Of a DNA stretch of 8,789 nucleotides, positions 6,106-8,789 are shown piece by piece. Positions within the stretch are counted from its first letter, which is position 1; every line of letters begins with the position of its first letter. The notes below the pieces were generated by a model. The model saw only the letters and a list, made by a program, of their open reading frames with translations. It had not been told where the DNA came from and ran no database searches. The position numbers and the translations under genes were made by a program. This DNA comes from UMGS755 sp045132895 (lineage in GTDB: Bacteria > Bacillota > Clostridia > UBA1381 > UBA9506), in NCBI GenBank assembly GCA_045132895.1, contig JBGUTC010000022.1:1-8789 (forward strand). Direction: 5' to 3'.

Positions 6106-8034
6106 TCAGCGTACTAATGTGCCATCAGGCATGTCCTGATCAAGAGCCAAAACGCTGAGACCTTTTTTATCAGCTGCCGCTAAAATCATACCTTCGGATA
6201 AGACACCACGGAGTTTCACCGGCTTTAAGTTTGTTACTACAATAACCTTTTTGCCCACAAATTCTTCCGGCGGATAGAATTTTGCAATACCGGAAACAAT
6301 CTGACGGACCTCATCGCCGATTTTAATCTTGGAAACCAGAAGTTTATCGGCTCCCTCTACCCGCTCGGATTCTAAAACAACGCCAACTTTCATTTCGACT
6401 TTGACAAAGTCATCAATGGAAATTTCAGGCAGTTTTTCTTCTTCTGCAGGCTTCTTCTCTTCTTTCTTCGGCGCAGGAAGAGACTTTTCAATTTCTTCCA
6501 ATACTTTTTTCTCGTCTAACCGAGCAAACAGAGGTTCAGCAGTTCCAACACTTGAGCCAACCACTGTTTTACCAAACTCAGAAAGGGACTCCCAATCGCT
6601 TTCTGTTGCACCAATCTGTTTAAAGATACTTGCCGCTGTAGAAGGCATAAAGGGAACCAGCAGAGTCGCAATAAAGCGAATGCTCTCAATCAGGTTATAC
6701 AGAACGCCGCCAAGCCGAGCTTTCTGGCTCTCATCTTTTGCCAAAGACCAAGGCATTGTTTCATCAATATATTTATTAGAACGACGCGCCAGATTCATGA
6801 TTTCTGCTAAAGCATCAGCAGTTTTAAAGCCGTCCATCTTTTCTGCACAAAGGCGAGCCGCATCCAAAGCGCAGGCAATCAGTTCCTCATCGAACTCGCC
6901 GGAAACCGGTGCCTGAATCACGCCGTCGAAATACTTCTGCATCATTGCAACCGTACGGTTTACCAGATTGCCCAGTGTGTTCGCGAGGTCAGCATTAAAA
7001 CGACTGATGATATTTTCATAGGAAATGGTACCATCCTGCGCATAGGGCATCTCGCAAAGGAGATAATAACGGACAGCATCTACACCAAAAAGTTTTACCA
7101 AGTCATCAGCATAGATAGCATTGCCACGGGATTTACTGATTTTATCAGCACCAGCAAGGAGCCAGGGATGTCCGAAAATCTGCTTCGGCAAAGGTTCTCC
7201 CAGAGCCATCAGCATAATCGGCCAGTAAATAGTATGGAAACGGAGAATATCTTTACCGATAACATGAACATCAGCCGGCCAGTATTTTTTATATAACTCG
7301 CCCTGCTCATCAGGTGCATAGCCCAGTGCCGTAATATAGTTAGAAAGGGCATCAATCCAGACATAGATAACATGGTCATCATCAAAAGTTACGGGAATTC
7401 CCCAGTCGAAAGAGGTTCTTGATACGCAAAGATCCTGCAGACCCGGCTTGATGAAGTTGTTAATCATCTCGCGCTTACGGCTTTCCGGCTGAATGAAGTC
7501 AGGATTTTCTTCGATATATTGCATCAGTCTGTCCTGATATTTGCTCATTTTAAAGAAGTATGCTTCTTCTTTTGTCTTCTTCACTTCTCTGCCGCAGTCG
7601 GGACAGCAACCGTCTACCAACTGACTCTGTGTAAAGAAAGACTCACAGGGAACACAATACCAACCTTCATATTCGCCTTTATAAATGTCACCCTGTTCAT
7701 AGAGTTTGTTGAAGATTTTCTGAACAGACTTAACATGATAGTCATCTGTCGTTCTGATAAAATGATCATAGCTGGAGTCCATCAAATCCCAGATTTGCTT
7801 AATCTCGCCTGCTACGTTATCAACATACTGCTGCGGCGTAATACCGGCTTCTTTTGCAGCTTCACCAATTTTCTGACCATGCTCATCAGTTCCGGTCAGA
7901 AAGAAAACATCATAACCGCGCTGCCTTTTATAACGAGCAATCGCATCCGTCAGCACAACTTCATAGGTATTACCAATATGAGGTTTACGTGACGTATAAG
8001 CAATCGCCGTAGTAATATAATATTTTTCCTTCAT
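6106..8034 (-). CDS. metG: Methionyl-tRNA synthetase with C-terminal tRNA-binding domain
   Basis: MetRS (642 residues) charges tRNA-Met and initiator tRNA with methionine in the cytoplasm. The class I Rossmann domain shows the HIGN form of the HIGH motif (19-22) and KISKS (298-302), a common variant of KMSKS. A zinc knuckle is visible as Cys127-Cys130 and Cys144-Cys147. The anticodon-binding helical domain follows (about 340-510). A charged Lys/Glu/Pro linker (about 519-537) leads to a C-terminal EMAP/Trbp111-type tRNA-binding fold (538-642, DFVKVEMKVG to the end), which mediates dimerisation in the family. The ATG at 8034 has GGGAGGAG upstream with 6-nt spacing and matches the family N-terminus (KYYITTAIAY). 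It appears to be a single-gene unit with its own promoter. The predicted leader of about 17 nt leaves no room for a T-box riboswitch. Confidence 0.98.
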   Translation of the reverse strand: MKEKYYITTAIAYTSRKPHIGNTYEVVLTDAIARYKRQRGYDVFFLTGTDEHGQKIGEAAKEAGITPQQYVDNVAGEIKQIWDLMDSSYDHFIRTTDDYHVKSVQKIFNKLYEQGDIYKGEYEGWYCVPCESFFTQSQLVDGCCPDCGREVKKTKEEAYFFKMSKYQDRLMQYIEENPDFIQPESRKREMINNFIKPGLQDLCVSRTSFDWGIPVTFDDDHVIYVWIDALSNYITALGYAPDEQGELYKKYWPADVHVIGKDILRFHTIYWPIMLMALGEPLPKQIFGHPWLLAGADKISKSRGNAIYADDLVKLFGVDAVRYYLLCEMPYAQDGTISYENIISRFNADLANTLGNLVNRTVAMMQKYFDGVIQAPVSGEFDEELIACALDAARLCAEKMDGFKTADALAEIMNLARRSNKYIDETMPWSLAKDESQKARLGGVLYNLIESIRFIATLLVPFMPSTAASIFKQIGATESDWESLSEFGKTVVGSSVGTAEPLFARLDEKKVLEEIEKSLPAPKKEEKKPAEEEKLPEISIDDFVKVEMKVGVVLESERVEGADKLLVSKIKIGDEVRQIVSGIAKFYPPEEFVGKKVIVVTNLKPVKLRGVLSEGMILAAADKKGLSVLALDQDMPDGTLVR

Positions 8035-8057
8035 TGTTATCTCCTCCCATTTTTATT

Positions 8058-8066
8058 ATTATATCA
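8058..8066 (-). promoter_or_regulatory. Predicted extended -10 promoter of metG
   Basis: On the minus strand a perfect TATAAT (8063-8058) is preceded by TGA, a TGn extended -10. No good -35 is seen at 16-18 nt; the best is CTTTCA. The start would be near 8051, only about 17 nt before the metG ATG. Confidence 0.65.
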
Positions 8067-8122
8067 CAAAAATACGAAAAATGAAAGACTTTTTCTGCAG
8101 TAAATCATTTTTTTACAGCGTT

Positions 8123-8371
8123 TTATTCTTTTCTGTCCTGAACCGGCAAATCGACCAAAATTATATCTTCGCCGATTTTTTTAATTTTCTCCCACGGAAT
8201 CACTAAATCCTTCCCCTGACCAAAACTAAATAAACGGGATTTTCCGGGAACAATCACTGCTTCAATTATTCCGGCCTCCAGACTGACTTCAACATCTGAT
8301 ACAAAGCCCAACCTGCCTGCATCACCAATATTAATCACTTCTTTTTGTCTCAGTTCTCCGGCACGATACAT
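8123..8371 (-). CDS. YlmC/YmxH-family PRC-barrel protein
   Basis: This 82-residue protein is a single PRC-barrel domain of the YlmC/YmxH type. These short proteins are widespread in spore-forming Bacillota and often annotated as sporulation-related, but their molecular role is not established. Visible features are the N-terminal RAGELRQKEVINI, GRLGFVSDVEV (strand-turn-strand typical of PRC barrels), the EAVIVPG strand and the IPWEKIKKIGEDIILVDL C-terminal region. The ATG at 8371 has GAGG 8 nt upstream. It diverges from the AraD-like gene, with 95 nt between the two starts, and lies 88 nt upstream of metG. I see no convincing minus-strand promoter of sigma-A type for it. A sporulation sigma factor is possible but I could not identify its elements. 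The family supports an endospore-forming host, by inference only. Confidence 0.88.
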   Translation of the reverse strand: MYRAGELRQKEVINIGDAGRLGFVSDVEVSLEAGIIEAVIVPGKSRLFSFGQGKDLVIPWEKIKKIGEDIILVDLPVQDRKE

Positions 8372-8389
8372 AACGTCACCCTCTTTTTC

Positions 8390-8418
8390 TTTACTTTTTT
8401 TATATTTTATGATAAAAT
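8390..8418 (+). promoter_or_regulatory. Predicted promoter of the AraD-like gene
   Basis: TTTACT (8390-8395), a 17-nt spacer and TAAAAT (8413-8418), preceded by TGA (extended -10). The start would be near 8425, leaving a leader of about 42 nt before the GTG at 8467. The region is very A/T-rich, so alternative registers are possible. The -10 lies inside the 25-bp palindrome. Confidence 0.55.
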
Positions 8419-8423
8419 ATAAA
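8399..8423. repeat. Perfect 25-bp palindrome in the divergent promoter region
   Basis: TTTATATTTTAT (8399-8410) and ATAAAATATAAA (8412-8423) are perfect 12-nt arms around a single G at 8411. It lies between the divergent ymxH-like and AraD-like genes and contains the predicted plus-strand -10. With a one-base centre it cannot form an ordinary RNA hairpin, so a dimeric DNA-binding protein or a symmetric promoter is more likely than a terminator. All arm bases are A or T, so chance symmetry is not excluded. Confidence 0.7.
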
Positions 8424-8466
8424 CGGATATGTTTCCACTAACTATGAAAGAATAAGGAGTGGTACT

Positions 8467-8789
8467 GTGTTAGATTCTTTAAAACAAGATCTTTTAACCG
8501 CTGTCACTTATTTAAAAGAACAAAAAATGCGTTTCCTTGGAAAGGGAAATATTTCTTATTTTGACCGAGCAAACAACCTGATTGTTGCAGAACCGTCTTC
8601 TGATTATCCTTCTTCAACACCCGGAGATATGTTGGTTCTGGATCTGTCAGGGCAAGTGGTAGAAGGAACCGGCGCTCCCGCAATTGACCTTCCGACTCAC
8701 ATTGAGTTATATCGTGCATTTCCCAGCATCAGTTGTGTCGTTCACAGTCATGGTATTTATACCTCAGCCTGGGCACAAGCCGGTCGCGA
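8467..8789 (+). CDS. Class II aldolase/adducin family protein, AraD-like (N-terminal part)
   Basis: The first 107 codons match the L-ribulose-5-phosphate 4-epimerase (AraD)/class II aldolase fold, which uses a zinc ion to cleave or epimerise sugar phosphates; the rest lies beyond 8789. The start is GTG at 8467, with GGAG 7 nt upstream, and an in-frame stop lies just before it. Shared with E. coli AraD are GNxS (27-30, Asn28), DLPTH (Asp74, zinc site), LYRAFPSI, HSH (His93 and His95, zinc ligands) and WAQAGR. By my alignment from memory, several substrate-site residues differ: the KPSG of E. coli AraD is EPSS here (Lys42 replaced by Glu), and the Ser-Ser before the zinc Asp is Ala-Ile (72-73). 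It may therefore act on a substrate other than ribulose 5-phosphate, so I give no gene symbol. Catalytic residues further on cannot be judged. Confidence 0.88.
   Translation, partial: MLDSLKQDLLTAVTYLKEQKMRFLGKGNISYFDRANNLIVAEPSSDYPSSTPGDMLVLDLSGQVVEGTGAPAIDLPTHIELYRAFPSISCVVHSHGIYTSAWAQAGR

Noticed and set aside
6329..6916. 195-codon open frame on the plus strand
   Set aside because: Lies wholly antisense inside metG, is Ser/Thr-rich as expected for a reverse-strand shadow, and has no domain resemblance or ribosome binding site I could recognise.
7519..7992. 157-codon open frame on the plus strand
   Set aside because: Antisense to the metG N-terminal half, which is clearly the real gene; Phe/Ile-rich shadow composition.
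8097..8119. Imperfect inverted repeat after the ymxH-like gene
   Set aside because: GCAGTAAA and TTTACAGC pair with one mismatch, but no T-run follows on the minus strand, so I do not call it a terminator.
8504..8719. 71-codon open frame on the minus strand
   Set aside because: Antisense to the AraD-like gene, which has family motifs and a ribosome binding site.

Overview
The window looks like an ordinary chromosomal segment of a low-to-moderate G+C Bacillota, most likely class Clostridia. The reasons are a YlmC/YmxH-type PRC-barrel protein (a family typical of endospore formers), a cinA-recA pair, a membrane protein resembling the clostridial DUF6106 family, strong GGAGG-type ribosome binding sites and several TGn-extended -10 promoters. 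Eight of the nine genes are on the minus strand. Only the last, at the right edge, is on the plus strand.

Reading the minus strand from right to left: ymxH-like (8371-8123), metG (8034-6106), pta (5931-4936) with ackA (4921-3725), ymdB-like (3593-2832), 5-formyltetrahydrofolate cyclo-ligase (2832-2278), a two-helix membrane protein (2198-1647), cinA (1631-387), and the first 123 codons of recA (369-1, cut by the window edge). A class II aldolase/AraD-like gene starts at 8467 on the plus strand, diverging from ymxH, and is cut at 8789.

Transcription units can be proposed from visible signals. metG has its own extended -10 promoter and a leader too short for a T-box. pta-ackA has a promoter (TTGCGA-N17-TATAAT) and ends in a clear intrinsic terminator (3677-3713). 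ymdB and the cyclo-ligase overlap as TGATG and follow a promoter at 3625-3653. The membrane protein, cinA and recA are tightly spaced behind a near-consensus promoter at 2234-2262. pta-ackA carries the acetyl-CoA to acetate fermentation route, which makes ATP. The other genes are mainly housekeeping: Met-tRNA charging, folate one-carbon repair, damaged nucleotide/NMN handling and recombination.

I see no mobile element, CRISPR array, rRNA or tRNA, and no clear sign of an undescribed multi-gene system. The points most worth a second look are a perfect 25-bp palindrome in the divergent promoter region, a LexA-like box plus an inverted repeat on the ymdB promoter, the AraD-like protein with changed substrate-site residues, and an uncharacterised membrane protein heading the cinA-recA unit.
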